64,000 nt of DNA from Sediminibacterium sp. (GTDB lineage Bacteria > Bacteroidota > Bacteroidia > Chitinophagales > Chitinophagaceae), in NCBI GenBank assembly GCA_030158665.1, contig JAOASM010000007.1:151146-215145 (forward strand), given 5' to 3'. This document shows, piece after piece, positions 36,889 through 46,201 of the stretch; the stretch's first letter is position 1; each line of letters begins with the position of its first letter. The notes under the pieces were generated by a model. The model had not been told where the DNA came from. It saw only the letters and a program-made list of their open reading frames with translations, and did not search any database. The translations under genes and the position numbers were made by a program.

Positions 36889-36972
36889 GCTTTTCGAAAC
36901 TCTTTTTCTTATACGGAAAGCTGTAGGCTTTTCGAAACTCTTTTTCTTTTACGGAAAGCTGTAGGCTTTTCG
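36874..36972 (+). repeat. 38 bp tandem repeat (2.6 copies) at the end of the KdnB-like gene
   Basis: Copies start at 36874, 36912 and 36950. The first two are identical over 37 of 38 bases; the third keeps 23 bases and then diverges. Each begins TACGGAAAGCTGTAGGCTTT and contains a hairpin (CGGAAAGC/GCTTTTCG) followed in copies 1-2 by a pyrimidine-rich run, so each resembles a weak terminator. The gene's TAG lies in copy 1. Confidence 0.85.
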
Positions 36973-36987
36973 TATAAGATTTTATAT

Positions 36988-37019
36988 AAAAAGGCCTCAC
37001 ATTACTGCGAGGCCTTTTT
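36988..37019. terminator. Bidirectional terminator between the KdnB-like gene and nfu
   Basis: Perfect 11 bp stem (36988-36998 with 37009-37019), with five A-T pairs at its base giving T-runs on both strands. It ends the plus-strand KdnB-like transcript and the minus-strand nfu transcript. Confidence 0.85.
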
Positions 37020-37128
37020 CGTACTTTTTAACCCATCAAAAATTTATCTTTTAAAGCCAATAGGTGAAGGAAACGAGAGGTTCGAAAAATTTTAATTTTT
37101 TGAACAAAATCATTGGACTTTATAATGA

Positions 37129-37728
37129 CTATTCTGCTTCAGCAACCACTTCTTTTACTTCTGGAATCATGCGCTTCATCATACCTTCGATACCGGCTTT
37201 CAATGTAACCATTGAAGAAGGACATCCGCTACAAGAGCCTTGTAACATTAAGTTTACAATGCCGTCGTTATAACTTTTAAATTGTATTGCACCACCATCC
37301 ATTTCAACAGCGGGCTTTACATAATTTTCTAATAATTCTTTCACACGTTTTACTACATCATCGTCATCAGCAGAAACCACATTAGTTGCTTCTTGTTTCA
37401 TCTTCGCCACTTCATCTTCGTTGACTACGACACCACCCGCTTCAAGATATTCTTTCAAGAATGTTTTGATCGTAGGAATCACATCCTGCCAATCTTCTGT
37501 ATCATTTGTTTTAGTCAATGTCACAAAATTGCTAGCGATAAAAACACTTTTAATAAAAGGAAAGCTAAACAATTCTTTTGCCAAAGGAGAAGGTGTAGCC
37601 AAAGACTCTTCTGCTACATCTAAGCTTTTGCCTGGGTACAATAACTTATTCGCCACAAACTTCATAGTTTCTGGATTCGGTGTCATTTCTGTATAAATGC
37701 TCACGATGGTATTGCCTGTTGTAATCAT
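37129..37728 (-). CDS. NifU-type Fe-S scaffold protein (Nfu)
   Basis: 199 aa. The N-terminal Nfu domain (TEMTPNPETMKFVANKLL) occupies roughly residues 10-100. The C-terminal NifU domain has the cluster-binding CxxC in MLQGSCSGCPSSMVTLKAGI, preceded by VKPAVEMDGGAIQFK. It assembles and delivers [4Fe-4S] clusters. The start gives MITTGNTIVSIYTE, and a minus-strand TAATTTTG box at 37755-37762 lies 26 nt before it. Convergent with the KdnB-like gene across a bidirectional terminator. Confidence 0.92.
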   Translation of the reverse strand: MITTGNTIVSIYTEMTPNPETMKFVANKLLYPGKSLDVAEESLATPSPLAKELFSFPFIKSVFIASNFVTLTKTNDTEDWQDVIPTIKTFLKEYLEAGGVVVNEDEVAKMKQEATNVVSADDDDVVKRVKELLENYVKPAVEMDGGAIQFKSYNDGIVNLMLQGSCSGCPSSMVTLKAGIEGMMKRMIPEVKEVVAEAE

Positions 37729-37754
37729 AATCTGCTATTTTAATGGATCCGGTA

Positions 37755-37762
37755 CAAAATTA
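37755..37762 (-). promoter_or_regulatory. -7 box (TAATTTTG) of nfu
   Basis: Exact TAnnTTTG match on the minus strand, 26 nt before the nfu ATG. Confidence 0.5.
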
Positions 37763-37837
37763 ATCAAATTGCGCTGCTTGGTAGCCCAAGTAGGCTGAAT
37801 CTCCCTTTATTTTTCCGATATCGAAAAACGACATCCT

Positions 37838-40168
37838 TTAATTTGGGATAATACTCAGTTTGGCATAGTTCAGCATGATCTTTTTCTCTCCATTGGTATC
37901 AAAAAGGATATTGGCAATTGGGTTGTGGACCGAGCCCTCAATCGTCTTAATGATGCCAAAGCCAAATTTTTGGTGCTCCACTTTCATGCCCTCTTCCAAG
38001 GCCGTTGGGTCGGCAGCTATGAAGTTGGCCGATGGAATATGATTTTTATTCAACGTACTTGGAGGTGTAACTGGCATATAGCTAGGCTTAGATGCAGTCG
38101 TTTTTGGCTTGGACTCATTCCAGTAGCCCGATTTATTACCACCATGCATTCTGTCGTAGGCGCTGCCCCAACCACTTGATTGGTTTCTGGCACCACCACC
38201 TGCACTCGATTTGTCTAATTTTTCCTCTGGCATTTCCTCAATGAACCTACTTGGGTCGTTTTGAACCAACTGACCAAATCGATATCTCGAGTTGGCATAA
38301 CTTAACCATAAGTGTTTCTTTGCTCTTGTTACGGCAACATAAAATAATCTACGCTCTTCTTCCAACTCCTCTCTTGTATTCACACTCATTCCACTAGGGA
38401 ATAATGTTTCTTCTAATCCTACCACAAACACACAATCAAACTCCAGACCTTTAGCAGCGTGCACCGTCATTAGTTTAACCGTGTCTTCGTTGCCAGTATC
38501 GTTATCTGCATCGGTAATTAAAGTAATCTGTTGTAAATAAGATCCTAAGCTTTTATCGCCTAATTCACCATCATCATTGCTAGGACTTTCGGTCCACTCT
38601 TTAATTGAGTTCAATAATTCTTGTACGTTTTCGTAACGCGCTAATCCTTCGGTAGACTTATCATTGAAAAGTTCTTTAATGATATTGGTACTCTTACCCA
38701 CTTGTACTGCTACATCGTAGGCATTGTTTTTGGTTAAGAGGTTTTGAAAATATTTCACCATTGTCACAAACTCTTCAATGGCGTTGAGTGTGCCCGCTTT
38801 AAAACCAAAACCTTTTGCTTTTTCTAGTACTTCAAAAAAGGTAATGTTCTGTTCGCTTGCAATCACTAAACATTTTTCCACTGTTGTTTTACCAATTCCT
38901 CTCACAGGGTAATTGATAATTCTTTTTAATCCTTCTTCGTCTTTCGTATTGGCAATGACACGTAGGTAGGCAATAAAATCTTTGACTTCTTTTCTTTGAT
39001 AGAAGCTAAGCCCACCATAGATCTTATACGCTATACCAGTTCTTCTTAAGCTTTCCTCAAAAGATCTTGACTGCGCATTCGTTCTGTATAAAATGGCAAA
39101 GTCTTTATTGTAAAAATGATTTCTTAATTTATTTTCTTGAATGCTATCGGCCACAAATTTTCCTTCATCGTTGTCGGTCATCGTACGCACTAACTTAATT
39201 TTATCCCCTTCATCGTTATCGGTCCAAAGCACTTTTGGAATTTGACCTTGATTGTTTTTGATGACAAAATTTGCGACTTCGATAATCGACTTACTACTTC
39301 GATAGTTTTGTTCTAGCTTGACTAATTTAACGTCGTCGTAGTCTTTTTGAAATTGTAAAATGTTTTCGATGGTTGCACCACGGAAACTATAAATACTTTG
39401 TGCATCATCACCTACCACACAAAGATTTTCGTGCACAGCTGCAAGTAGTTTTGCAATTTGATACTGTACCGGATTGGTATCCTGGTACTCATCAATTAAA
39501 ATATATTTAAACTTATGTTGATACTTGTGCAACACTTCAGGGAAGTCGCGCAACAGTTCGTGCATTTTAAAAAGCAAATCATCAAAGTCCATTGCGCCAC
39601 TTTTGAAACAACGTGCTACATAGCTTGCATAGATTTCTGCAATCTGTGGACGATTCGCTCTAGCATCTTCCTGCTTTAAAAAATTGTCCATCGCGTATTC
39701 ACTTGGACCTACTAAAGCATTCTTAGCAGACGAGATACGATTGTGCACTACATTGGGTTTGTATAATTTATCATCCAAGCCCATATCGTTGATGACCTGT
39801 TTTAACACAGATCTAGAATCGTCGGTATCATAGATGGTAAAGCTCTGAGGATAGCCCAGCTTGGCTGCTTCTGCTCTTAATATGCGGGCAAATACGCTGT
39901 GGAAAGTGCCAATGTATAAATTACGGGCTTCGGTGTTGCCAAGGGCTTTTTCAACCCTTTCTTTCATTTCCGCTGCTGCCTTATTGGTAAAAGTAAGTGC
40001 CAATATATTAAAAGAGTCTACTCCACTATGCATTAAATGCGCAATACGAGAGGTCAACACTTTTGTTTTTCCACTACCCGCACCGGCAATAATCATCAAG
40101 GGTCCATTAAGATGAAGTACTGCTTCTCTTTGCTGTTCGTTTAATCCATTCAAATACGCTTGTTGCAT
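37838..40168 (-). CDS. pcrA: UvrD/PcrA-type DNA helicase
   Basis: 776 aa SF1A 3'-5' helicase acting in excision repair and in clearing RecA filaments. Motif I is PLMIIAGAGSGKTKVLTSRI and Ia is ILALTFTNKAAAEMKERV. Motif II is YILIDEYQDTNPVQY, III is CVVGDDAQSIYSFRGA, IV is LEQNYRSSKSIIEVA, and V/VI are VKLMTVHAAKGLEFD and RLFYVAVTRAK. The C-terminal tail after about residue 660 is low-complexity and then ends in a Tudor-like KVEHQKFGFGIIKTIEG, as in PcrA. On the minus strand TATCTTCG lies 4 nt before the ATG as a possible degenerate -7 box. Confidence 0.95.
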   Translation of the reverse strand: MQQAYLNGLNEQQREAVLHLNGPLMIIAGAGSGKTKVLTSRIAHLMHSGVDSFNILALTFTNKAAAEMKERVEKALGNTEARNLYIGTFHSVFARILRAEAAKLGYPQSFTIYDTDDSRSVLKQVINDMGLDDKLYKPNVVHNRISSAKNALVGPSEYAMDNFLKQEDARANRPQIAEIYASYVARCFKSGAMDFDDLLFKMHELLRDFPEVLHKYQHKFKYILIDEYQDTNPVQYQIAKLLAAVHENLCVVGDDAQSIYSFRGATIENILQFQKDYDDVKLVKLEQNYRSSKSIIEVANFVIKNNQGQIPKVLWTDNDEGDKIKLVRTMTDNDEGKFVADSIQENKLRNHFYNKDFAILYRTNAQSRSFEESLRRTGIAYKIYGGLSFYQRKEVKDFIAYLRVIANTKDEEGLKRIINYPVRGIGKTTVEKCLVIASEQNITFFEVLEKAKGFGFKAGTLNAIEEFVTMVKYFQNLLTKNNAYDVAVQVGKSTNIIKELFNDKSTEGLARYENVQELLNSIKEWTESPSNDDGELGDKSLGSYLQQITLITDADNDTGNEDTVKLMTVHAAKGLEFDCVFVVGLEETLFPSGMSVNTREELEEERRLFYVAVTRAKKHLWLSYANSRYRFGQLVQNDPSRFIEEMPEEKLDKSSAGGGARNQSSGWGSAYDRMHGGNKSGYWNESKPKTTASKPSYMPVTPPSTLNKNHIPSANFIAADPTALEEGMKVEHQKFGFGIIKTIEGSVHNPIANILFDTNGEKKIMLNYAKLSIIPN

Positions 40169-40225
40169 GCAGCGAAGATACGTTTAGTTGGGAGCATTTT
40201 TATGGTCGTGGAAAACTATAAACAT

Positions 40226-40260
40226 AAAAAAACCCACCTGTTCTTGGGGTGGGTTTTTTT
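40226..40260. terminator. Bidirectional terminator between the OmpA lipoprotein gene and pcrA
   Basis: Perfect 13 bp stem (40226-40238 with 40248-40260) of the form A7-CCCACC / GGTGGG-T7. It is placed to end the minus-strand OmpA-family gene. Confidence 0.85.
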
Positions 40261-40274
40261 CAAAGAGAAAAAGG

Positions 40275-41165
40275 TTACTTCTTCTCCAATAATTTAAAGA
40301 ACTGATCTAATTGAGGTAAGATTACAATTCTTGTTCTTCTGTTTTTAGCTCTGTTTGCAGCGCTATCGTTTTCAACCAATGGTGCATATTCACCTCTACC
40401 AGCTGCAGTCATACGCTTAGGATCTAAACCATAAGTATCTTGTAAAATACGCACTACAGTTGTTGCACGCTTTACAGATAAATCCCAGTTGTCTTCTAAT
40501 ACAGAACCATTGTCTAATAATTGCTTAGAATCTGTATGGCCTTCTACCATGAATTCAATAGATGGTTGAGCTGCTAATACTTTAGCCACTTTACCCAATA
40601 CAGTTTTTGCTTTATCTGTTACGTTGAAGCTTCCGCTTTTGAATAATAATTTATCAGAAATGTCAACGTATACAACGCCTTTATCCACTTTTACATTTAC
40701 GTCGTCATCGTTTAAGTCTCCCAATACACCTTTCAAGTTCATCACCAAGTTCATGTTGATTGAATCTTTACGAGCCATTGAACTTTGTAATCCTTGGATG
40801 TACATATCTTTTGCACCAATATTGTCTAAAGACTTTTTAATGCTTTCAGCTTGTGCACCTGTTACAACAGACATATCTTTCAATTGACCTAAAACCACAT
40901 TGTTGTTCTCTTTCAAAAAGTCGATTTGCTTGTTTAAATCAGCAACTTGTTTTTCTAATGACTTTCTTTCTGCAGCAATTTTATCTGCATCATTTTTTGC
41001 TTTTGCAGTTGCATCTTGTGCATCACGGTATTTACTTTGAAGGTCCGCATATGCTCCGTTTAATTGACCATATTTTGCTTCTGCCTCTTGTAATTTTTTA
41101 GGGCTAACGCAAGAAAAAGCACCTAAGCTAATAAGAGCAAGCGCTAAAAAAATTTTACTTTTCAT
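40275..41165 (-). CDS. OmpA-family peptidoglycan-binding lipoprotein
   Basis: 296 aa. Lipoprotein signal: MKSKIFLALALISLGAFSC with lipidated Cys19. A long alpha-helical coiled-coil region follows at about 25-110 (LQEAEAKYGQLNGAYADL, ERKSLEKQVADLNKQIDFLK). The C-terminal OmpA domain has IEFMVEGHTDSKQLL, NWDLSVKRATTVVRILQ, MTAAGRGEYAPLVEND and NRAKNRRTRIVI, which bind peptidoglycan. It probably tethers the outer membrane to the wall. It is transcribed alone between its own upstream region and a strong terminator. Confidence 0.93.
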   Translation of the reverse strand: MKSKIFLALALISLGAFSCVSPKKLQEAEAKYGQLNGAYADLQSKYRDAQDATAKAKNDADKIAAERKSLEKQVADLNKQIDFLKENNNVVLGQLKDMSVVTGAQAESIKKSLDNIGAKDMYIQGLQSSMARKDSINMNLVMNLKGVLGDLNDDDVNVKVDKGVVYVDISDKLLFKSGSFNVTDKAKTVLGKVAKVLAAQPSIEFMVEGHTDSKQLLDNGSVLEDNWDLSVKRATTVVRILQDTYGLDPKRMTAAGRGEYAPLVENDSAANRAKNRRTRIVILPQLDQFFKLLEKK

Positions 41166-41264
41166 GTTAAGTCGGTTTTAATAAATGAATAATCAAGTTA
41201 TTGCTGTAACAAAAATAGGAAACTACGGCTTAGGAATAAAACAAATATGAAAAATCACTCCTTT

Positions 41265-41831
41265 TTAACAAACTATATCATCGGTGATACCATATTCTGG
41301 AACATAGCCTTGAAACTGTTTGAAAAAATCAACAATTAAGCGCATATCGGCAGATTCGTTGTCGCTCGGAAAAATTGGATCAGCAAATACCACGCGTCTT
41401 TTGCCAAAATCAAAGCCTACCATCAAGATAGGAACATGTGCGTTTTTAGCTATATGATAAAATCCAGTTCTAAATTTAAGCACTTTGGTTCTGGTGCCCT
41501 CGGGAGAAATAGCAATATGAAAACGTTCGTTTTGTCGATACAGCGCTACCACTTGGTCTACCATATTGCTTTTTTTGCTTCGATCAACTGGATGACCGCC
41601 TAAAAGTCTAAAAAACCACCCAGTGATTGGGTTAAAAAGCTCTTTTTTCCCTAAAAACTGTACAAATTCAAAGTGTAGCTTTTTGCGTACTGCTAACCCA
41701 AGCAAAAAATCCACATTATGGGTATGCGGGCCAGCAATGATTACAGACTGCTTAAGTTCATAGGGAAATTTACCTTCGGTTGTCCAGCCCCTCACTTTAA
41801 AAAACCACCATGCTAAAATTTGCTGTAACAT
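41265..41831 (-). CDS. PlsC-family acyltransferase
   Basis: 188 aa. Catalytic HX4D in IIAGPHTHNVDFLLGL, the region GHPVDRSKKSNMVDQVV, and IAISPEGTRTKVLKFRTGFY with the glycerolipid-binding EGTR motif. No strong TM helix other than a short hydrophobic N-terminus (LAWWFFKV). It resembles small bacterial lysophospholipid acyltransferases. It is last of a three-gene minus-strand operon, 9 bp after mnmH. Confidence 0.9.
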   Translation of the reverse strand: MLQQILAWWFFKVRGWTTEGKFPYELKQSVIIAGPHTHNVDFLLGLAVRKKLHFEFVQFLGKKELFNPITGWFFRLLGGHPVDRSKKSNMVDQVVALYRQNERFHIAISPEGTRTKVLKFRTGFYHIAKNAHVPILMVGFDFGKRRVVFADPIFPSDNESADMRLIVDFFKQFQGYVPEYGITDDIVC

Positions 41832-41840
41832 ATACTATAA

Positions 41841-42887
41841 TTATAGATGCATTAATCTTCCTGCGTTTTCAATAGGATGAACTTCTGGTGCCTCGATTTT
41901 TTCTATTTTGAACTTTGGAATAGACGCTGTTTCAACATTTTTTAAATATACTTTGTCATAGTATTTTAATAAAATTGAAAAGGCGCCTTCAATATCATTT
42001 TCAACAAATAGGTTGACCGCGGTCTTGGTTTCTAATCCCCCTAATCGTTTTTGAATTCTTAATGTAGCAGCAATGAGGTCTGCAACAGGGAATTTTCCAT
42101 ATCCTTGAACAATAAATTTCAAGCGAGACTCAAAGGGGATATCAATAAAATAACAAATACTGTTGCGCAAGTTTTTAAAAAATTGAATCGGTAACATGTT
42201 CGTTCCTATTCTTTGACTTTCGTCTTCTACCCAAAAATAAGGATGCAATGTGCTCATATTAAATAAAGCCTCCGCTAAATTATTTTCAAATTGTTCCTGA
42301 CTATCTTGTTCATTTTGTCCAAGCGCGCCAAATGCAGATCCTTTATGATTTGCTAAGCCTTCTAGATCGATGACAGGAATTTTACTTTTTTGAAGTTGTA
42401 ATAATATTTCTGTTTTACCCGAACCGGTATATCCGCCCAACACTTTCATCGAATAATTTTTTTCGAACTGCGCTAATACCCAATTGCGATAAGCCTTATA
42501 GCCTCCAGTAAGTTGTTCGGTCTTGTAACCATATAAATCAAGTAGCCAAGCGACAGCAGCACTGCGCATGCCGCCCCTCCAACAGTGTACTAAAATAGTG
42601 GGCTTGTTGCCATGTTTTTTTTCGTGATCCATCACCCATTGTTCCACCGTTTCAATCATGCCTAACATCTTGGTGCCAAAAAAAGGAAGCCCCAATTTAA
42701 TAGCAGCTTCTCTACTTTGTTGTTTATAGGTGGTACCAATGGCAGCACGCTCTTCGTCATTAAAAAGTGGAAGTGAAAACGCATTAGGCATATGCGCATG
42801 CAAATACTCTCCGGGACTTCGAACATCAATAATTAAATAGTTGGATAAATTTTCAAAAATCCCTTCACCCGTTTTTTGCACAGCCAT
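41841..42887 (-). CDS. mnmH: tRNA 2-selenouridine synthase
   Basis: 348 aa, typical of MnmH/SelU (YbbB). An N-terminal rhodanese domain holds the catalytic Cys102 in TILVHCWRGGMRS; a P-loop domain follows with VLGGYTGSGKTEIL (about 149-162) and ESQRIGTNMLPIQFFKNL. It converts 2-thiouridine at position 34 of certain tRNAs to geranyl-thio and then selenouridine, using selenophosphate. It lies 1 bp after the glycosyltransferase and 9 bp before the acyltransferase. It shares the tRNA position-34 theme with mnmG. No selD is in view. Confidence 0.94.
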   Translation of the reverse strand: MAVQKTGEGIFENLSNYLIIDVRSPGEYLHAHMPNAFSLPLFNDEERAAIGTTYKQQSREAAIKLGLPFFGTKMLGMIETVEQWVMDHEKKHGNKPTILVHCWRGGMRSAAVAWLLDLYGYKTEQLTGGYKAYRNWVLAQFEKNYSMKVLGGYTGSGKTEILLQLQKSKIPVIDLEGLANHKGSAFGALGQNEQDSQEQFENNLAEALFNMSTLHPYFWVEDESQRIGTNMLPIQFFKNLRNSICYFIDIPFESRLKFIVQGYGKFPVADLIAATLRIQKRLGGLETKTAVNLFVENDIEGAFSILLKYYDKVYLKNVETASIPKFKIEKIEAPEVHPIENAGRLMHL

Positions 42888-42888
42888 A

Positions 42889-43986
42889 TTACAAATTTAC
42901 TTGCTTTAATGTTTCTTTCAACGCTTCTTTTGTAAAGCTTTTAAAAGGGATGGGCTGGTACTTAAACGTGGCCGCCTTATGGAGGGCAGTTTCAAGATGA
43001 AATTCGGTTTGGTCATAGGCAATAGCCCATCCCTTTTCTTGCCATCTTTTAGCCAGGTATTCTTGTTCTGTTTGCCCGGGAGTAGGGACTAAAATCAATT
43101 TTTTATTAAAAGGAATCAACTCCATCAGGCTAGTATAGCCGCCTCTGCTGATAATATAAGTGGCATTTTCGATTGCTTTTGCTAAGTCGGGACCGCCTAC
43201 ATGTGGGACAATTGACCCATGCTCAGAAACAGCTTGGTTATTAGGCTGATTGGCTGTGCCTGCGATGATTTGAAAAGGATGATTGGTTTTGTTGCCCTCT
43301 TGCCATAAGATATCCTGAAAAATGCTCCTTTGGGGCTCTGGTCCAGACACAATACCTAAAAATAAGTGTTCCTGCTTTTGAGCTTCTGATGGATCTCTGG
43401 CACACTCTTTTAACCTAGACAGACTATTCATGTACCAAACTGGTACCGATGGTTTATGCTTCGGATTGCCTAAAATGCCCGAAAGATTTTGGTCGCCTTC
43501 CATGTCGGGTACCCAAACCATGGTGTAAAAAAAGCGAAACCAGGTGTATTGCATCCATTGAAGCAAGCGAGTTGACCAAATAAATGGTGTTTGCAAGTTC
43601 AGCTGATGCGTAATAAATATAGAAGGCGTTTTAAGATGGAAAAATCCAAGTCGGTTGTCAGAAATAATTAAGTCAAATGCTTGATGACGATTTGTTTTAC
43701 TTAACCACCAAAACTCTCTAAGGATGTTGTACAAAATGCGTGGAATCTGAATCAACATTTTAAATGCAAAGCCTTCTGCTCTTTTTGAATAACGAATACC
43801 ATATCCTTTTAATGTCAGGAAACTCAAGTCAGGAAAGGCTTCTCTTAAAATAATTTCATGCGGACCATCTGTAGCAATCGTTACGCGATAGCCAAGCGCT
43901 TGTAACGCAGCAATGATGGGGATACATCTTGTTGCGTGACCAAGTCCCCAATCTAAGGGTGCGATGAGTACAGATTTTTGTTGCAT
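42889..43986 (-). CDS. MurG-like glycosyltransferase of unknown target
   Basis: 365 aa GT-B protein. The N-terminal loop APLDWGLGHATRCIPII is the glycine-rich acceptor-side motif. The C-terminal half has IVSGPEPQRSIFQDI, IVPHVGGPDLAKAIENA and IISRGGYTSLMELIPFNKKL, the donor-binding region of GT28-type enzymes; VPTPGQTEQEYLAKRW follows. It is related to MurG but lacks its full signature and is a separate Bacteroidota group. A TTG 21 bp upstream would add MNKIYLF, but ATG at 43986 is preferred. A TATATTTG box at 44005-44012 on the minus strand precedes it. Confidence 0.82.
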   Translation of the reverse strand: MQQKSVLIAPLDWGLGHATRCIPIIAALQALGYRVTIATDGPHEIILREAFPDLSFLTLKGYGIRYSKRAEGFAFKMLIQIPRILYNILREFWWLSKTNRHQAFDLIISDNRLGFFHLKTPSIFITHQLNLQTPFIWSTRLLQWMQYTWFRFFYTMVWVPDMEGDQNLSGILGNPKHKPSVPVWYMNSLSRLKECARDPSEAQKQEHLFLGIVSGPEPQRSIFQDILWQEGNKTNHPFQIIAGTANQPNNQAVSEHGSIVPHVGGPDLAKAIENATYIISRGGYTSLMELIPFNKKLILVPTPGQTEQEYLAKRWQEKGWAIAYDQTEFHLETALHKAATFKYQPIPFKSFTKEALKETLKQVNL

Positions 43987-44004
43987 GAATAAATAAATCT
44001 TATT

Positions 44005-44012
44005 CAAATATA
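44005..44012 (-). promoter_or_regulatory. -7 box (TATATTTG) of the glycosyltransferase-mnmH-plsC operon
   Basis: Exact TAnnTTTG match on the minus strand, 18 nt before the chosen ATG at 43986. It falls inside the longer alternative ORF start and so supports the shorter protein. Confidence 0.55.
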
Positions 44013-44026
44013 CTTGTAAAAAATTG

Positions 44027-44034
44027 TAGTTTTG
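44027..44034 (+). promoter_or_regulatory. -7 box (TAGTTTTG) of the 79 aa gene
   Basis: Exact TAnnTTTG match on the plus strand ending 5 nt before the ATG at 44040; divergent from the glycosyltransferase promoter. Confidence 0.55.
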
Positions 44035-44039
44035 TATCC

Positions 44040-44279
44040 ATGTTAAGAAGCCATATATATCTTGCGAACAATGATGTTTTAAAAAGACAGAAGCAATTGA
44101 TATTATTATTGGAAATTCATTCTATGTTGTTTCAAATTGAACAAGTAGAATTGTTTTATCAGAACATTGAAGTGATTGATTTAAATAAAAGAAAAATCAT
44201 CCAAAAGCCGCATCTAGTAAAGCGCGCCTTAAAAGACAATCCAGAGAAGTCTTTTGTCTTTGCTTACCATAAAAATTAA
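44040..44279 (+). CDS. Small hypothetical protein (79 aa)
   Basis: 79 aa, rich in Leu, Ile, Lys and Gln, with a helical middle (KRQKQLILLLEIHSMLFQIE) and a basic tail (KRKIIQKPHLVKRALKDN). No signal peptide or clear TM helix. I do not recognise the family. Support for a real gene: its own promoter-like box 5 nt before the ATG, its position in a divergent region, and the absence of any better gene here. It is 62 bp from the DUF5690 gene on the same strand. Confidence 0.55.
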   Translation: MLRSHIYLANNDVLKRQKQLILLLEIHSMLFQIEQVELFYQNIEVIDLNKRKIIQKPHLVKRALKDNPEKSFVFAYHKN

Positions 44280-44341
44280 TTGAATTACCCTATCTTTAAG
44301 AGGACGATTGGAACACATTGTTTTCATTAAAAGAAATAGGC

Positions 44342-45604
44342 ATGTCATTTATTACAAAAGAAAAATCAGTAGCGCTTTATGCTGCATTGGTTTCCTTTGG
44401 AACGTATGTTTTTATATTTGGATTTAGAAAATCATTTACGGTTTGCACATTTGAAGGCATGACTTTTGGGCCAATTGCATTTAAAACGGCGATGGTGATC
44501 AGTCAAATGTTGGGTTATTTGATGGCCAAGTTTTATGGCATCAAGTTTATATCTGGACTAGAAAAAAAGAATCGATATAAAATTATTTTTTTATTAACCG
44601 GCATTGCATGGGCCGCTTGGCTATTGTTTGCCATTGTGCCTGCACCCTATAGTATCTTGTTTTTATTCATCAATGGTTTTCCGCTTGGCATGTTATGGGG
44701 TGTGGTTTTTTCTTATGTAGAAGGCAGGCGTAGCACAGACTTTATAGGTGCAGCCTTAGCGGTGAGTTTTATTTTTTCTGCAGGATGGGTTAAGTCTGTA
44801 GGTGCTTGGTTGATGTTACATTTTCATATTGCAGAAATCTGGGTCCCTTTTTGTACCGGTTTAGTTTTTGCACTGCCATTGGTTTTGTGTGTTTGGGGTT
44901 TGGAGAAAGTGCCTGCGCCATCTGCAGAAGATGAAGCATTAAGGGCAAAAAGAATTCCGATGACAGGAGCGGATCGAAAATTAATTTTAAAGCAATATTT
45001 ACCAGGCGTAGTTGCTTTTGTAGCAATCTATTTATTCGCTACTATTTTTAGAGATATAAGAGATAATTTTTCGGCAGATATGTGGAAGGAGATGGGCTAT
45101 GCTGCCAAGCCTTCTACTTTTTCTGAAACAGAAATTCCAATCACCATTTTTATTTTAATCTTGATTGGCGCAGTGGTTGCAGTCAAAAATAGTTTTAAGG
45201 CATTCATGATTGCGCATGTATTTATTTTAATTGGATTTGTGGTCGCAGGCTTGTCTACTTATTTTTTCACACAAAAACTATTGGATCCATTTTGGTGGAT
45301 GCTCTTGGTGGGTTTGGGTTTATACTTAGTTTATATCCCATTTAATTCTATCTATTTTGATCGTTTGATAGCAGCTTATTCTATTAAGGGGAATGCTGGT
45401 TTCTTTATCTACTTAGCCGATTCTATTGGCTATGTGGGTAGTGTGACCGTGATGCTGGTAAAAGAAGGCATGACTTTGGAAATAGAATGGACAGCCTTCT
45501 TTGCACAAAGTGTGATGATTTTGTCTTTTGTTGGATTGTTTATAACAGCCTATGCAATGTATTATTTTGCATCAAAATCGAGGATGACCCCGTTGATACA
45601 ATAA
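44342..45604 (+). CDS. DUF5690 family MFS-like membrane protein
   Basis: 420 aa, about 12 hydrophobic segments arranged like a major facilitator. [58 protein letters not shown] and [19 protein letters not shown] are characteristic of the DUF5690 group in Bacteroidota, whose substrate is unknown. An in-frame TTG lies 24 bp upstream; the ATG at 44342 is chosen. The 3' end overlaps the convergent msrB gene by 43 bp. Confidence 0.8.
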   Translation: MSFITKEKSVALYAALVSFGTYVFIFGFRKSFTVCTFEGMTFGPIAFKTAMVISQMLGYLMAKFYGIKFISGLEKKNRYKIIFLLTGIAWAAWLLFAIVPAPYSILFLFINGFPLGMLWGVVFSYVEGRRSTDFIGAALAVSFIFSAGWVKSVGAWLMLHFHIAEIWVPFCTGLVFALPLVLCVWGLEKVPAPSAEDEALRAKRIPMTGADRKLILKQYLPGVVAFVAIYLFATIFRDIRDNFSADMWKEMGYAAKPSTFSETEIPITIFILILIGAVVAVKNSFKAFMIAHVFILIGFVVAGLSTYFFTQKLLDPFWWMLLVGLGLYLVYIPFNSIYFDRLIAAYSIKGNAGFFIYLADSIGYVGSVTVMLVKEGMTLEIEWTAFFAQSVMILSFVGLFITAYAMYYFASKSRMTPLIQ

Positions 45605-46080
45605 CGTAAGCCAGTTGGAGGTGGACCATCTTCAAACACATGACCTAAATGCGCCTTACATTTACCGCATTGCACTTCGGTTCTTACCATTCCATGGGTG
45701 TTGTCAGGGGTATAAATAATTGACTGTTTAGCCACAGGCTCGTAAAAACTAGGCCATCCACATCCGCTATCAAACTTGGTGTCGCTTTTAAATAGCGGGT
45801 TGCCACAAGCTTTACAATAATAAGTACCAATTGCTTTAGAGGTTTCAAAGGCGCTCGTAAACGGACGCTCTGTACCCTTTTCTCTAGCAATCGCATAGAC
45901 TTCTGGACTTAATATTTGTTTCCAAACACTATCCGGCATGATAACCGCTTCCTTACTAGTTCTAGAATAATAGGTATTTTCTTTTGTTGGCATGGTATTC
46001 GTTTTATTGGATTGCTTGATGGAGGCCTGACCACATGCGGTTTGGCTGATCAAAAGGCAAAAACAAAGTATTTTGTACAT
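45562..46080 (-). CDS. msrB: Peptide methionine-R-sulfoxide reductase, lipoprotein form
   Basis: 172 aa. Reduces Met-R-sulfoxide in proteins. The N-terminus [16 protein letters not shown] is a lipoprotein signal with the lipid Cys at 16, so it acts in the envelope. Two zinc-binding CxxC pairs are in [11 protein letters not shown] and [21 protein letters not shown] is typical and the catalytic Cys is in [12 protein letters not shown]. The coding end overlaps DUF5690 by 43 bp on the opposite strand. Confidence 0.95.
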   Translation of the reverse strand: MYKILCFCLLISQTACGQASIKQSNKTNTMPTKENTYYSRTSKEAVIMPDSVWKQILSPEVYAIAREKGTERPFTSAFETSKAIGTYYCKACGNPLFKSDTKFDSGCGWPSFYEPVAKQSIIYTPDNTHGMVRTEVQCGKCKAHLGHVFEDGPPPTGLRYCINGVILDFDAK

Positions 46081-46173
46081 GGTATTGATTTCTGTATAAA
46101 AATACTAACAAGTATTCAGATAATTTGTTGAGTAATTTATAAGATAGGGTTAAAAAAATTTAGTTGAGTTCGT

Positions 46174-46181
46174 TATCTTTG
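46174..46181 (+). promoter_or_regulatory. -7 box (TATCTTTG) of adk
   Basis: Exact TAnnTTTG match, 20 nt before the adk ATG. Confidence 0.6.
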
Positions 46182-46201
46182 TTGCCTATCAACACAATCC
46201 C

